Notes under the pieces: generated by a model
What the model saw: the letters and a program-made list of their open reading frames with translations, nothing else
What the model was told of the DNA's origin: nothing
Database searches by the model: none
Translations under genes and position numbers: made by a program
In this document: piece by piece, positions 5,302 to 5,375 of the stretch
Layout of the letters: each line of letters starts with the position of its first letter
Numbering within the stretch: the stretch's first letter is position 1
DNA from: Campylobacterota bacterium
GTDB lineage: Bacteria > Campylobacterota > Campylobacteria > Campylobacterales > Sulfurovaceae
Assembly (NCBI GenBank): GCA_030595845.1
Contig: JAUVCL010000133.1
Span: 1 to 5,375, forward strand
DNA: 5,375 nucleotides
Direction of reading: 5' to 3'

Positions 5302-5328
5302 GGTGCGTTTGCTAACGCACCTTTTATT
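5302..5328 (+). terminator. Intrinsic terminator of the DUF234 gene
   Basis: GGTGCGTT (5302-5309), loop TGCT, AACGCACC (5314-5321), then TTTTATT. The perfect 8-bp GC-rich stem begins right after the TAG stop and is followed by a T-rich tract. The GGTGCGTT...AACGCACC sequence also resembles palindromes dispersed in many bacterial genomes (recalled, not searched), so it may be a repeat used as a terminator. Confidence 0.85.
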
Positions 5329-5375
5329 GACCCTTACAGCAAAGGTTTTATTTTATACAAATTTTATTATGTGGT

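Overview
The window looks like chromosomal DNA from a Campylobacterota bacterium of the Sulfurovum/Sulfurimonas kind. This is inferred from the low G+C content, the AT-rich promoters without clear -35 boxes, and the character of the proteins; no database search was possible. It holds a nitrogen (ammonium) locus of five genes, all on the minus strand, and one unrelated gene on the plus strand.

In order of transcription on the minus strand, the locus is: a small degenerate NtrC-like regulator (4290-3556), a PAS protein resembling a degenerate NtrB (3575-2874, overlapping the previous gene by 20 bp), an AmtB-type ammonium channel with signal peptide (2763-1456), the PII signal protein GlnB/GlnK (1289-948), and the N-terminal 258 residues of a second, divergent Amt protein that runs off the left edge (774-1). 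PII proteins bind ATP/ADP and 2-oxoglutarate and can plug Amt channels, so the channel-PII-channel arrangement is a functional unit.

The most interesting part is the control. The NtrC-like protein keeps Walker A, a degraded Walker B, an LQERPEDI segment and a clear C-terminal Fis-type helix-turn-helix. It has no receiver domain, no GAFTGA loop and no WPGNVREL-type segment. Its partner keeps a PAS domain and a kinase-like C-terminal fold, but has no recognisable phospho-acceptor histidine or N/G boxes. A near-identical palindrome, TGATTAA-N3-TTAATCA, occurs three times, each in an intergenic region of this locus: upstream of the regulator, upstream of amtB and upstream of the second amt. I saw no sigma-54 promoter. 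Together these suggest a phosphorelay-free, sigma-70-type Ntr-like regulon controlling ammonium uptake.

The amtB-glnB gap carries two head-to-head hairpin repeats of REP/BIME type. To the right, divergently transcribed, lies a stand-alone DUF234-family protein with a PD-(D/E)XK-like core. Its reading frame extends upstream of any ATG/GTG/TTG codon and may begin at ATC (4411). It ends at a textbook intrinsic terminator. Positions 5329-5375 show nothing recognisable.
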